DNA of 64,000 nt from Hormiphora californensis (GCA_020137815.1 CM035355.1:4388520-4452519), one strand, 5' to 3'; shown: positions 9,991-19,989, numbered from the stretch's first letter. Translations and numbers: made by a program. The notes: generated by a model from the letters alone, not told the origin.

Positions 9991-10165
9991 TAGCCTCTAT
10001 TTTATAAGGGGGGGGGTGTTGACTATAGGTTTTATGTTGATAGGGAGCGGTCAGATGGAGAAAATGATACAGAATAGTTTCAATAATTGGGCAATAAAAT
10101 TTACAAAAAGTTAAATAAAATTGGTTAAAAATAGTGTCTCTGAGCTGGGGATATTCCAAGACATT

Positions 10166-11915
10166 TCAACACAGGGCATATTGTGTCTGTATGATAGTTC
10201 CCAGAGATAGAAGCTGCAGATACTCATCAGCTCCATCCAACAAACACTTATCGGTCATCTGGAAATAATAGACACATTAGAGATGTTAGAGAGATGTTAG
10301 AGAGAGAGGTTAGAGACATACATTAGACAAACTTTAGCCTAGAAAAACACATTTCGAGACACAAATTATGTGTGAGGCCATTAAAGAAGACCAGCTAGGG
10401 GTTTAAGGGTACACCTGGCGTTTTTCATCATCGAGTGCCCAACCAAATGACTTCACCAGGGTTTAGGCCATACAAAATGGACCTCATATATGCAATTTTA
10501 GCCCTAAAGTCGAATTCATATTTTTGCTACAGCCTATTTTCAAAGTGGCGTTTTTTCAATTTATGTTGAAATTTTTAACCTCAGGACCACTTTTTTTGAG
10601 ATAGAAACATTAAATTCTTGGAATTTGAAGAGAATATAAAGGTGAATAAGCCCAAAGAAGGATTTTTGAAATGGAGCTTATTTCTGGCCATGAGAACGGT
10701 TTACTTTTTTGCTTCTTTGACACGCTGGCTGAGAATGTTCCCATGCTTCATTAGAGATGAAAATCTGGAAATAGTTGCTCAAAACGATTATCTATGTGGC
10801 CCAAAAATTTTGGAACTTTCCCGCCAAAGATGTGGTGTACAGATCTTTTTTTGTGAAACCTGTCTTTTTGAAAAAGAGGAAAATTCCCTGTATCTCAAAA
10901 ACGGATGATCGTAGAGACCTGGGACTAAGCTTAATCGATTCAGAAGGTCCGATTTTGGGGGGGTCTTCTGAGAGACATTTTGCTCCTACTCCAACCGTTT
11001 TTGCTGTAATTGCGAAAAAAGGTATCAGCAAGCAAGGGGGAAATCAGCCCGAAGCAGGCTACTGGAATAGAGTTGTTTCCCCTTTTCATAGAATTGGTTT
11101 TTTGCAATTACAGCAAAATCGGTTGGAGTAGGAGCAAAATGTCTCTCAGAAGACCCCCCCAAAATCGGACCTTCTGAATCGATTAAGCTTGGTCCCAGGT
11201 CTCTACGATCATCCGTTTTTGAGATACAGGGAATTTCCCTCTTTTTCAAAAAGACGGGTTTCACAAAACAAGCCCTGTACACCGCATCTTTGGCGGGAAA
11301 GTTCCAAAATTTTTGGGCAACATAGATAATCGTTTTGAGCAACTATTTTCAGATTTTCATCTCTAATGAAGCATGGGAACATTCTCAGCCAGCGTGTCAA
11401 AGAAGCAAAAAAGTAAACCGTTCTCATGGCCAGAAATAAGCTCCATTTCAAAAATCCTTCTTTGGGCTTATTCACCTTTATATTCTCTTCAAATTCCAAG
11501 AATTTAATGTTTCTATCTCAAAAAAGTGGTCCTGAGGTTAAAAATTTCAACATAAATTGAAAAAACGCCACTTTGAAAATAGGCTGTAGCAAAAATATGA
11601 ATTCGACTTTAGGGCTAAAATTGCATATATGAGGTCCATTTTGTATGGCCTAAACCCTGGTGAAGTCATTTGGTTGGGCACTCGATGATGAAAAACGCCA
11701 GGTGTACCCTTAATAGGAACCGAGCGAATCAGGAAATACTGGTCCCTGATTGGCTGATAACCAGTCACGTGACCTAAATAACGGGTTCTAATTGGTTGTT
11801 TACTTGTGTCGGGGTTTATTAGCTATCTTACCGCGATGTGTTCCATAATGGCTGACTTCTGGGTATCTGGCAGGGATGCATCCTCCAATACTAGGTCGTG
11901 TACCTGCTCTAGAAC
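10166..11915 (-). CDS. RFC4: RFC4, replication factor C subunit 4, C-terminal two exons
   Basis: RFC4 is part of the pentameric clamp loader that opens PCNA at primer ends. Exon 11915-11832 (84 nt, 28 codons) encodes VLEQVHDLVLEDASLPDTQK and on to the donor. Exon 10258-10166 encodes DKCLLDGADEYLQLLSLG and the stop. Together they match the RFC4 carboxy end (QLHDVVVEN, DKCLADGADE, LQLISLC), which is helical and helps form the clamp-loader collar. The intron between them holds the 1303-bp TTAA foldback element. The AAA+ exons that should lie upstream (above 11920) are not found. The sequence there turns into repeats, so the gene is either split by a very long intron, broken, or misassembled. Confidence 0.9.
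10407..11709. mobile_element. TTAA-flanked foldback element, copy 1 (1303 bp)
   Basis: Termini are GGGTACACCTGGCGTTTTTC and its complement, each bounded by TTAA (10403-10406, 11710-11713). The two arms of about 600 bp are near-perfect inverted copies joined by a loop of about 100 bp near 11010-11105. The apparent ORFs inside occur on both arms and are not coding. TTAA duplication is the hallmark of piggyBac-type insertion. This copy is diverged from the 24.5-kb and 61-kb copies at its ends but shares the inner arm (GTCTTCTGAGAGACATTTTG). Confidence 0.85.
11714..11815. mobile_element. hAT-type MITE, copy 3 (degenerate)
   Basis: It begins TAGGAACCGAGCGAATC and contains the family interior GTCACGTGACCTAAATAACG. 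The right terminus is eroded (GTGTCGGGG) and no 8-bp duplication remains. It starts one base after the TTAA of the foldback element and ends about 17 bases before the RFC4 exon. Confidence 0.75.
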
Positions 11916-11954
11916 CTGAAAAAGGGTGTCATGTTACCACCAAAACATCACACA

Positions 11955-12025
11955 AAGGTAGGTAATCACTAGGGTAACCAGGCAGGTAACCAGGTAGGTA
12001 ACCAGATAGGTAACCAGGGTAACCA
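11955..12025. repeat. GGTAACCAGG tandem repeats
   Basis: Five to six degenerate decamer repeats (GGTAACCAGGCA, GGTAACCAGATA) lie just upstream of the RFC4 exon. A similar short run lies at 6480-6545 in a TAF5 intron. They mark the boundary between the host-gene block and the mosaic region. Confidence 0.65.
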
Positions 12026-12030
12026 CCGGG

Positions 12031-12279
12031 GTGGGGGAAAGGGAGAGAAATAGGCTAGAGGGTGGTTCCCATGACATACAATTAGGAAAAACATGCTTTG
12101 ATAGCAACAAACTTCCTGATAATATTATTCATGACGAAGTAGGGCAAAACTCGACAGCTAAGACAGTCCAACTGAAATGTGAAGTGCCTTGGATGAAAAA
12201 CCTGACCCTATTAGAAGAGGCCAGAGCTGGGGTCTATACCCGCCATTCTGACCCGAACATGTTTCAAAGGATTCGATAA
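12031..12279 (+). pseudogene. Unidentified reading frame of 82 codons
   Basis: The frame contains GKTCFDSNKLPDN and VPWMKNLTLLEEARAG, then QRIR and a stop. I do not recognise it. It lies next to transposon fragments and is probably part of one. No splice context was found. Confidence 0.2.
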
Positions 12280-12360
12280 AGTTAACCTGAACATCATGAC
12301 GAGATTTAAGGCTAAGTTAGCCCTAGCTGTTCATGCTAGCCCCGTTAGCCCAGTGATGAA

Positions 12361-12760
12361 ATGAAGTTACAGAATCTATTACTCCATCACATCTATATAG
12401 AATAATTTAAAATTCTTAGATAGATTTAGTTACATGTACTGGCCAATGCTCTGACAGAAGATTAGTTAGACAGCCAGGAAATATCGAGAGAGAGATCCTG
12501 GCCGGAGAGTAAACGACCAGGAAAACAGCAGTTGTGTACACTCTGGGCCGTTGCAGCTCCAAGGTGGGACTACTATAAATGGACCGCAGTTGAATTGGAC
12601 AAACTGCTGCCCTGGAAAAGCATCTGAAGCAACACAGCTGGAAAAGCATCATCAACAAGATCTACTATATCTAGAACTCTGTTTTCAGTTGAGTATACTC
12701 AACAAGACGTTAAAGTCCATTCCGGATATATCCGCGGATAAGGCAGTTTAAGCAAGATAA
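12361..12760. repeat. 400-bp repeat, copy 1 (copy 2 at 13297-13690)
   Basis: Both copies run from TGAAATGAAGTTA, through AATAATTTAAAATTCTTAGA and GTTACATGTACTGGC, past CCAGGAAATATCGAGAGAGA, to CTGTTTTCAGTTGAGTATAC and CATTCCGGATATAT. Copy 1 contains a CCAATGCTCTGACAG motif replaced by TTATAATGATCTGACA in copy 2. Both end in CAACAAGACGTTAAAGTCC. Confidence 0.85.
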
Positions 12761-12784
12761 GGCAGTTTAAGCAAGACTCTGGGC

Positions 12785-13127
12785 AGAACCATGCTTATTG
12801 GGATGTGGTATTGGGAACTTTATACTGCGTTTTCCTTCGGTCGGTCAGAGCTGGTGATTTCGATCTCAACTTAGCGGCCCAAAGAGAGATACTACCATTC
12901 ATACTTATGCTCGATGGGGAAGTTTAAATTTGGAGACTCTTTTGTGTCTACAAGACACATCACCCGCACTATACGACTATTTCCGGAACGGAGGCTTCGT
13001 AGGCCGACTAACTGATCGAGAGTTCTCTGGGATGGCACATAACCAGTTATATGAGCAATGTGTAAGTTTAATGCCTCCTTCATCATCAATTACTAATTTT
13101 CCCTACCCGGGTGAATGGTTGAGATAG
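12785..13127 (+). pseudogene. Frameshifted fragment of a repeat-encoded invertebrate protein family
   Basis: The first frame reads YWDVVLGTLYC, RSVRAGDFDLNLAAQREILPF. After a shift near 12895, the second reads TYARWGSLNLETL, PALYDYFRNGGFVGR and DREFSGMAHNQLYEQ. The order (YW, then RAxxxGDxxLxL, REILPF, YARW and xxFRxGxFVxRxxxxxFSxxxxxQxxEQ) matches a family of uncharacterised proteins abundant in cnidarian and mollusc genomes that I recall as repeat-encoded. The same family's C-terminal part recurs at 16.3-17.0 kb. This assignment rests on memory of the pattern. Confidence 0.5.
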
Positions 13128-13159
13128 CTGGAACTATCTCTAGGTTCTTCTTTATCAAT

Positions 13160-13294
13160 ATGGAAGATTGCAGGGTGTGTTCACTGCCAGTGGGAGAACA
13201 TTTCTCACTTGACTCTACTCTCTTTGTGTATTGTGTTCTTTGTGGTGCACCGACTCACAAGAAGTGCTTCAGCCCAGTTGATAATGATTACTGA
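13160..13294 (+). CDS. 44-residue Cys/His-rich mini-ORF
   Basis: ATG to TGA encodes MEDCRVCSLPVGEH, CVLCGAPTHKKC and VDNDY. The pattern CxxC, then CxxC, then HxxC resembles half of a PHD or RING-type zinc-binding fold. It lies between the two copies of the 400-bp repeat. It may be an isolated exon of a longer transposon protein. Confidence 0.35.
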   Translation: MEDCRVCSLPVGEHFSLDSTLFVYCVLCGAPTHKKCFSPVDNDY

Positions 13295-13296
13295 TT

Positions 13297-13690
13297 ATGA
13301 AATGAAGTTATAGAATTTATAACTCCATTACATCTAATGAAGAATAATTTAAAATTCTTAGATGTATTTAGTTACATGTACTGGCTTATAATGATCTGAC
13401 ATGATGAGCAAGTTAGAGAGCCAGGAAATATCGAGAGAGAGAGAGAGAGATCCCGGGAGAGTAAACGGCCAGGAAAACAGCTGTGTACACTCTGAGACAT
13501 TGCAGCTCCAAGATATGGGCCTATAAATGGACCACAGTTGAAATGGGCATACTGAGCTCCCCTGGAAAAGCATATATGAAGCAACACTGCTGGAAAAGCA
13601 TCAACAAGATATCTACTATCTAGAACTCTGTTTTCAGTTGAGTATACTCAACAAGACGTTAAAGTCCATTCCGGATATATATAATCACGC
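13297..13690. repeat. 400-bp repeat, copy 2
   Basis: See 12361-12760. This copy has an extended GA run (CGAGAGAGAGAGAGAGA) and small indels. The sequence after it (13690-14500) is AT-rich, with no frame that I recognise. Confidence 0.85.
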
Positions 13691-14508
13691 CACTTCCTTT
13701 TAAGGAATGTAAGATTGAGGTCCAGGACCAATCAATTATTGATGTGGACCAATTATTACCTCACTTGCATGATCCGGACGAATGGGACTTCCCTGATAAT
13801 GTATCCTCAGTTATCATTTTTAATCGTCAGAAGGAACAGATTTGATTCAAAAAATCAAAAAAGGAACAGATAAAACCGGAAGATGCTTCGAATGAGTATA
13901 AACGACTAAGAGCAATCCTTCGAGATAATAACTTGTTATAGAAAAATATACCCAGCCGGCTCTGATTATCTGCATGCACGGGAGAAAGTTATGTACTACT
14001 ATTTGGAGACTAATGAAAACTGTGGCATACATTTATTATTTATTAATTATTTTTAAATGGTGTAATGGAGTCAGATGGTATTCAAAACTCCGCGGATAGG
14101 ACTTCAATATCCAAATACCCAAGTTGAGAACTCTCAACAACCATTGGAAAAGCATCGATAGCAGTGGGAATACGTGTAATGTTGCGGAGGAACATCGACG
14201 TTAAAAAAGGACTAATAAATGGTATGTAATGTAATTTGTAATCCCATTCGTTAAAGACAAGAAAGGATCCGTTGACAAACTTGAAATTAAATTCGACGGA
14301 GTTAGGGAAACAACAAAGAGGTATAAGAGAAGTGAAAGTTTACCGAAATGTTTTCTTCTTCGGACTTCAATTCTCTATAACTCTTAATTAAATTGAATTA
14401 ATAAATTATACGTAGTACTATAATCGAGGGTGAGGAATTATTCGCTACAGCAACTTCCGGAATATATGTGCGAAATTCTACCACTTCGTCATCATCACGT
14501 TCTGGTCT

Positions 14509-14931
14509 GTGGGAGAGCGAGATGCTGCTATTGGAACATGCCCCCCCTCCCACCCTAGAAGCCTAACACGGGCCACACCGAAACTAACCCATCTTACAGG
14601 AATGGAGTTCGATTGGGAAGAGTTTAGAAAGAGCGCAGAAGAATTACTCTATCATTCCAAAAGGGACCACTGTGGACAGACATATAAACAAGAAGAGGAC
14701 TGTGGAGGACGAACACTTGGTAGAAATTCTACCACTTCGTCATCACCACATTCTGTGGAAGAGCGACATGCTGCTATTGGAACAGGTATCCGGCTAGAAT
14801 ACCAATCGTGTGCCATGAGACAGTATATTCGATCTCCGAGATGGAACCAATGTTATAACAGCTGTTACCAGTCGCCCTGCATGCTGGTGCAAACAAATAA
14901 AAAGCAACAATGCCCCCACAAATCTAACTAA
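14509..14931 (+). pseudogene. Reading frame with an internally duplicated segment, unidentified
   Basis: The 140-codon frame contains MEFDWEEFRKSAEELLYHSK, a plausible helical start after the acceptor CATCTTACAG. A block GAAATTCTACCACTTCGTCA, followed downstream by AGAGCGAGATGCTGCTATTGG, occurs at about 14473-14540 and again at 14725-14785. Related pieces recur at 20047 and 20789. The function is unknown. Confidence 0.25.
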
Positions 14932-15019
14932 CGAAGTCTGGTCTCTCCGCTTGTTAAAGAACAGGAAAGGAAACGGCGACGACTGGAAAAGAGCAGAAAA
15001 AAGAGTAGATATTATATCT

Positions 15020-15165
15020 ACTCTTTTTTTACTGCTCTATAAATTTACACAAGCTACAAACTGTTGAATAATCAATATCGAATGAAACGTTTCTTTACTC
15101 ATATATTAGTAAAGAAACGTTTCATTCGATATTGAACAGTTTGTAGCTTGTGTAAATTTATAATT
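15020..15165. repeat. Hairpin of about 70-bp arms
   Basis: TAAATTTACACAAGCTACAA, then an AAACTGTT block, then CAATATCGAATGAAACGTTT are mirrored after a short CATATAT loop. The right arm alone recurs at about 15855-15905, and its end (GTTTGTAGCTTGTGTAAATT) at 21811. This is a foldback element with solo arms. The adjoining spacer ATTGATATCAACAT occurs three times in this zone. Confidence 0.8.
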
Positions 15166-15234
15166 GATATCAACATCTATAACTTAATTACATCTAATGT
15201 AGGTTAATAATCACAAACTCTTATATTTATTATA

Positions 15235-15420
15235 CGAGGAAAGCGTTGAGGTTCGGTGCCCTGTTCACCACCGCATTTTACTGGGGGGGGGGGGGGGGTG
15301 GCCGTGGGAGGGGGGGGGGGGCGGCCAGGGCGAAATAATCCTGCCACCATAAAATGACTTTGGGTGGAAGGAATACGAGGACAGCGTTGCAAAGACCTTA
15401 AAGTTTTACTATGTTTACAG
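15235..15420 (+). pseudogene. Repeat-protein C-terminal fragment, copy 1, with poly-G expansion
   Basis: Part of the C-terminal domain seen intact at 16800-17014. The frame is broken by G runs of 17 and 12 bases inserted where the intact copy has TGGGGCGGTGCTGGCC. The copy begins with the end of its own unit (GAGGAAAGCGTTGAGGTTC) joined to the middle (GGTGCCCTGTTCACC), the junction of a tandem duplication. Confidence 0.6.
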
Positions 15421-15599
15421 ATTTCGCACCGGTTGATAGAGTTAAAGTACCCTACAAATTGCAGTTGTAGTAGCTGACCAGCCCCTCCTAATACTCCTGA
15501 TGGAATAAAAACTTTAAAACGACGCCATTCGATGGCATTATAACATTATATTTCCAACACTACTCATAATATTTCTGTAGCTTAACGGGCACTGCAAAC

Positions 15600-15812
15600 A
15601 TGTTCTACAGTGGCAACAGCCCCCGTAATGGTGCCTCCCCTCCTTCCCCTCCCCTAATCTCCCCTAGATCCGTTGAAAGGATCTTGGACTCGCCATTTGC
15701 TTCGGTACTAACTAATCTAACTAAAGAAGTATGGTCTCGGCGCTTGTTAAAGAACAGGAAAGGAAACGGCGACGACGTTTCTTTATTCATATGTCTGGTG
15801 ATAAGGAAGTAG
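15600..15812 (+). pseudogene. Unidentified frame
   Basis: 70 codons (NSPRNGASPPSPPLISPRSV, LRLLKNRKGNGDD-like). The GGTCTCxxCGCTTGTTAAAG block is shared with 14940, so it is a repeat piece. No function was assigned. Confidence 0.2.
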
Positions 15813-16009
15813 TTACAGTATCGCTATCTCACGGCTCTATCTATTACATGAGTAAAGAAACGTTTCATTCGATATTGAACAGTTTGTAGCTTGTGTAAAT
15901 TTATAATTGATATCAACATTTGTAAATACAAAATAAAATCTATAACTTCATTACATCTAATGTAGGTTAATAATCACAAATTTTTATATTTATTATACGA
16001 GGACAGCGT

Positions 16010-16281
16010 TGAGGTTCGGTGCCCTGTTCACCACCGCATTTTACTGGGGGGGGGGGGGGGCGCCAGGGCGAAATAATCCTGCCACCATACAATAACTTTG
16101 GGTGGAAGGAATACGAGGACAGCGTTGAGGTTCAGTACCTTGTCTTAGAGGATGACGGTGTGGAGGCATACCAACACCTTATAAAAAAGTGCACGTGGTG
16201 TACCACAGGGTGCAAAAAAAGATGTGGCTGCAAAGACGTTGGTTGCTGGTCTCTCTGCTCGTGTGAAGGTTCCTGTCAATA
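16010..16281 (+). pseudogene. Repeat-protein C-terminal fragment, copy 2, ending in a Cys-rich tail
   Basis: Frame: EIILPPYNNFGWKEYEDSVE, then CTWCTTGCKKRCGCKD, then CWSLCSCEGSCQ and stop. A G14 run again replaces the TGGGGCGG site. The cysteine-rich tail (CxxC, CxxxCxC, CxxxCxC) is the usual end of this repeat-encoded family and is lost in copy 3. Confidence 0.6.
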
Positions 16282-16319
16282 ACATCTTCTTGATATTTTG
16301 GACAACTATCCTCTTATTG

Positions 16320-17014
16320 ACCGCATAACATTCCTTTCCACTGATGTTTTTGTGCTGGTGTTGGCCTGGTGTAGGAGGATGAAAGACAGTACAGTTCATG
16401 ATTTGGGGGTGTACATGGATACCGGTAGCCGGTAGGAAGCGGTGGGACATGAGTGCCGTCCTGCTTAAAGAAGGAGAGAAAGTTGCAGCAGCACTCCCCT
16501 ACGTCCATGCTGTTAGTGGGGCCGACTGGGTTCCTGCATTTTATGGACATGGTAAGCCCTCGAAGCCCTCGCCAGCAGCAGCCCTTGAGATTTGATGATA
16601 TTTGGAAGAGTAACCACCGATCAGTCCCTGTCCCAACTTGGTGAGTTGTGTGCGGCCACGCTCAACCTGGTCAAGAGTGTGTACAAGGTAGATAGTTGCG
16701 CTACCCTTGCAGAAGCTCGGCTACTGCTACTGCGGAAAAAGGTCATCAAATCATTTCGAGATTTGCCACCCTCCCCTGATGCCCTACGGCAGCAATGTCT
16801 TCGTGCCCTGTTCACCGCCGCATTTTACTGGGGCGGTGCTGGCCAGAACGAAATAATCCTGCCACCATACAATGACTTTGGGTGGAAGGAATACGAGGAC
16901 AGCGTTGAGGTTCAGTACCTTGCCTTAGAGGATGAAGGTGAGGAGGCATGTAACCAGCACCTTGTAAAAAAGTGCAAGTGGTGTACCAGAGGGCGCAAAA
17001 AAGACGTGAAGTAA
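16320..17014 (+). pseudogene. Repeat-encoded protein of unknown function, C-terminal half with frameshifts
   Basis: The order of blocks is: FVLVLAWCRRM; KRWDMSAVLLKEGEKVAAAL then YVHAVSGADWVPAFYGHGKP; VTTDQSLSQLGELCAATLN; LPPSPDALRQQCLRALFTAA; and EIILPPYNDFGWKEYEDSVE. These match the successive motifs of the invertebrate repeat-encoded family (HAxSGxD, GxGK, then LPP-x-RA-x-GW). Two frame changes occur, after GSR at about 16430 and near 16590, and the Cys-rich tail is truncated (CKWCTRGRKKDVK). This is the most complete of three neighbouring copies. Assignment is from remembered family architecture. Confidence 0.55.
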
Positions 17015-17225
17015 AAGTGTACCAAAATGTCTTTTTCTTCAGACTTCAATTTCCTATAACTCTTAATTAAATAAAACTAGTGTCTAAAATGAGGAACATG
17101 AGAAACTCTGCCCTACCAGCCCAACTGTATTTTTACACGCCACAGGTTTGTTTCAGAACTAATACTTCTCAGTTTGTAGCAGGCACTGTTTCTAACTAAT
17201 AGCTATAAATCCATACCTATCTCAG

Positions 17226-17446
17226 GAACTACAGTTAATGCGATAGATAACTTGGGGAAATATGGTCTCACCGTTAGTAAGACTACAATGAGGCGGATAT
17301 GGGCGGCAAATGCCAACAACGAGAAGTTGCTGATCTGGAGCATCAACCAGGCTAAGATAGATAGGGATCAGTTACTGAAGATCCCGATTGTTTACACTGG
17401 ACAAACGAACATCACACCCTATCTATCTCTGAACGGTATAAACTAA
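17226..17446 (+). pseudogene. Putative exon of the same repeat-encoded family
   Basis: After the acceptor TATCTCAG, the frame reads TVNAIDNLGKYGLTVSKTTM, then NNEKLLIWSINQAKIDRD, and ends at TAA. The IDNLG-x-VSK-T pattern resembles an N-terminal segment of the repeat family. Confidence is low. Confidence 0.3.
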
Positions 17447-17449
17447 TTA

Positions 17450-17975
17450 ATGATAATATCCTAATTTCAAAGATGACAGCTGCCAATTATTCAAAATCTC
17501 TAATTCCAGACACTGTGTAGTGTGCCAATAAATGCTATACTTCTTTAGTTTTTTTTCGGGGGCAACAGTCACATGACACAATATTATTCGCAGCTGCAAA
17601 CGGTATCCGATTCAGCTTCAGTGATAATGACTTAAACTTCAACTGGTATTCCCCCGCATATATAGTTCAAGGAGATAACTTCAATCGTTATGTTAACGTT
17701 ATATCATGTAAAGAATTAAAATATTTTTATGGTTGTATGAATGAAATATAATAAATTAGCCACCTATTGCGAGGCCTGGACGAGAGAGATCGAGGAGTGA
17801 GGACTATATATAAAGACACGAAGACACGACATCTTCCCCTTCTTCTACTGTGTACGTGATCAGAGGGAGGCTATTAGAACGAGGGAAGGCAGAATTGCCG
17901 ACAGAAAAGCCGTCCATGGCCACTTCTGGGGCAGGTTGTGTGTATTCCGAGATGCCGTTCACCGGGCAAGAACCA
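17450..17975. other. AT-rich sequence without a recognisable gene
   Basis: Only short frames are present. The right part (17760-17975) is the left flank of the hAT-type insertion. It reads open on + as CVFRDAVHRARTSRY. The piece from 19640 continues on the other side of the element. Confidence 0.4.
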
Positions 17976-17983
17976 GTAGATAT

Positions 17984-19631
17984 CAGGAAACGACCGAACC
18001 GGGTTTTTTTCCATCGAACCGAACCGAACCGAATTTGAAAAACTTTTTTACCGAACCGAACCGAACCGAACCGAACCGAATTTCGGTAACCGAACCGAAC
18101 CGAACCATACAAAACTTTTTCTGTATAAATGTTTCTCTAAAAAGTCATGGAGAGCACCCTGCACCGATCAAGGTATTGAGAATCATCTCTATTATAATTT
18201 GGAGATGTCGCGTCGAAGTCGAAGTCGTTCGTTCAGCGGTATCTAAGCGACAGACTGCTCCTTCATAAAACACTTTATGTGACCAAAGCTGTAAAGCTGT
18301 TACTCACAGTTTTGGGACTTCCAGTGGAAGTTTGTTAATATTTTCGAATGACTTTTAACATGCCAGTCCCCATAGTTACCGATTCAGTTGCCATGGCAAC
18401 CGTTGAAAGGGGCAAAAAGAACCACCCGGCGAAGCCGGGTGGGTTATCAAAAAGCCCTTACTTGAGGCGCACCCAATGGGTGCGCTAGTTCTCTGAAATT
18501 TTGTTAAAAAATGTTTGAAAAAAATTCAAAGTCAATTTTGTGAAAAAATTTTCAAAGTCAATTTTATCGTAAATTTTCTATGTCAATTTTTGCGTACGAA
18601 TCGTGTTTCGAATCGGCAATGCTATACGGGAATGGTATTGCTAATTAGCAGGATTAAACGAACCATGAATCGTGTCTCTCTAAATTTCCTAATTAGATTT
18701 GATGGGGGATCACGTATCAGCACAATCCATCTCGGACCCACTAATTACCAACATCACTCCCGTTTAGCATTGTCGATTAGAAACACGATTCGTATACCAT
18801 AATTTACTTTCATATTTTTCACAAAAAAAATTTCACAAAATTTCAGGTAATGATTCTCAATACCTTGATCGATGCTCTCCATGAATTTTTAGAGAAACAT
18901 TTAATTTTGTGAAAAAACTTTGTAAAATATTTCGGAAAAAAAATTCTATGTCAATTTTGCCGTACGAATCGTGTTGCGAATCGGTGATGCTATGCGGCAG
19001 TGCTCTCGCTAATTAGCAGGATTTATTGAAACATGAATCGTTTCCCCTAAACTTCCTAATTAGATTTGATGGGGGATCACGTATCAGCATAATCCATCTC
19101 GGACCCACTAATTAGCAACATCACTCCCGCTTAGCAATACCGATTCGAAACACGATTCGTACGCAAAAATTGACATAGAAAATTTTCTATAAAATTGACT
19201 TTGAAATATTTTCCAAACTTTTTTACAAAATTTCAGAGAATGATTCTTAACACCTTGATCGGTGCTCTCCATGAATTTTTTGAAAAAAAAAGTTTCTGAA
19301 TTTGTTGACCCTCTCATGAGGACACGATTCGACGGAAAGTCAGGTATCAAATCAATCCATATCGAACCCGCTAACTAGCGAAATCATTTCCACATAGCAC
19401 CACCGATTCGAAATAAGGTTAATACGGCGAAATTGACATTGAAATCCAAACAATTTTCGTGAAATAATTGAAAAATTTTGCATGAAAAAGCCCGATTTCT
19501 GGGCATTTTTTGACCAAAAAATTCGGTGGTTCGGCCAAAATTTCCTACCGAACCGAACCGAACCGAACCGCCCAAAAAACACCGAATTTCCGAACCGAAC
19601 CGAACCGAACCGAATATTCGGTCGCTTCCTG
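17984..19631. mobile_element. hAT-type element of 1648 bp with GGTTCGG-rich subterminal repeats
   Basis: Termini are CAGGAAACGACCGAA and TTCGGTCGCTTCCTG, with a perfect 8-bp duplication GTAGATAT at 17976-17983 and 19632-19639. The termini resemble those of the three 100-bp MITEs. Subterminal CCGAA/CCGAACC arrays lie at both ends (18018-18105, 19546-19612), a usual transposase-binding layout. The interior has no transposase. It holds two inverted, partly repeated blocks (CGTACGAATCGTGTTTCGAA, TTTGATGGGGGATCACGTAT) around 18590-19165. Confidence 0.9.
18419..18490. repeat. Two GC-rich hairpins inside the hAT-type element
   Basis: AACCACCCGGC-GAA-GCCGGGTGGGTT (18420-18445) is followed by GCGCACCCA/TGGGTGCGC (18470-18488). 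Both are perfect or near-perfect and stand out in AT-rich surroundings. They look like bacterial terminator or tag hairpins but no bacterial gene is near. Confidence 0.6.
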
Positions 19632-19676
19632 GTAGATATGTTGTATCGCACTAAAAAGCGTATATCACGTGCGCGT

Positions 19677-19933
19677 GGACAAGTGCTAAGGAGTACGATA
19701 GTGTGCAGGAGCTTTTTAAAATGAATAAAGACATCATCATGACAGAAGAGGATGAGAAGATGATGAGAGAGTCGAAGGACTGCTGGATTTGTGGCAAAGA
19801 GTTGAAGAGGGACCGTGTGAAAGACCACTGCCACATGACAGGAAAGTTCCTTGGTGCAGCCCACAACGCCTGCAACTTGATGCGAGCAAAGAGGGAGACT
19901 GAAAAACTTCCAATCCTCTTTCACAACTTCAAG
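19677..19933 (+). pseudogene. Polinton/Maverick-type DNA polymerase B fragment
   Basis: The frame contains EYDSVQELFKMNKDI, then CWICGKELKRDRVKDHCHMT, GKFLGAAHNACNLMR and LPILFHNFK. The CxxC...DHCHxTGKxxGAAHxxCN zinc-binding block, followed by xxFHN, is the recognisable insertion in protein-primed type B polymerases of Polintons. The fragment ends at a plausible splice donor (AAG/GTAAAC). It starts about 40 bases from the hAT-type insertion, which may have split it. No other Polinton gene (integrase, ATPase, capsid) is visible nearby. Confidence 0.75.
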
Positions 19934-19989
19934 GTAAACCCTCTGTATCAAGATTTGTGTGCACTGTGGGATAATACCGTGTTTTAGGT

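Noticed and set aside
10618-11499. Paired 96- to 118-codon frames on both strands
   Set aside because: They are mirror images on the two arms of the TTAA foldback element and carry stops at different points. The same holds for the 65-codon frames at 24.6, 25.6, 61.1 and 62.0 kb.
18018-18105. Telomere-like repeat (CCGAA/CCGAACC)
   Set aside because: Not a TTAGGG-type array. It occurs at both ends of a hAT-type element as subterminal repeats.
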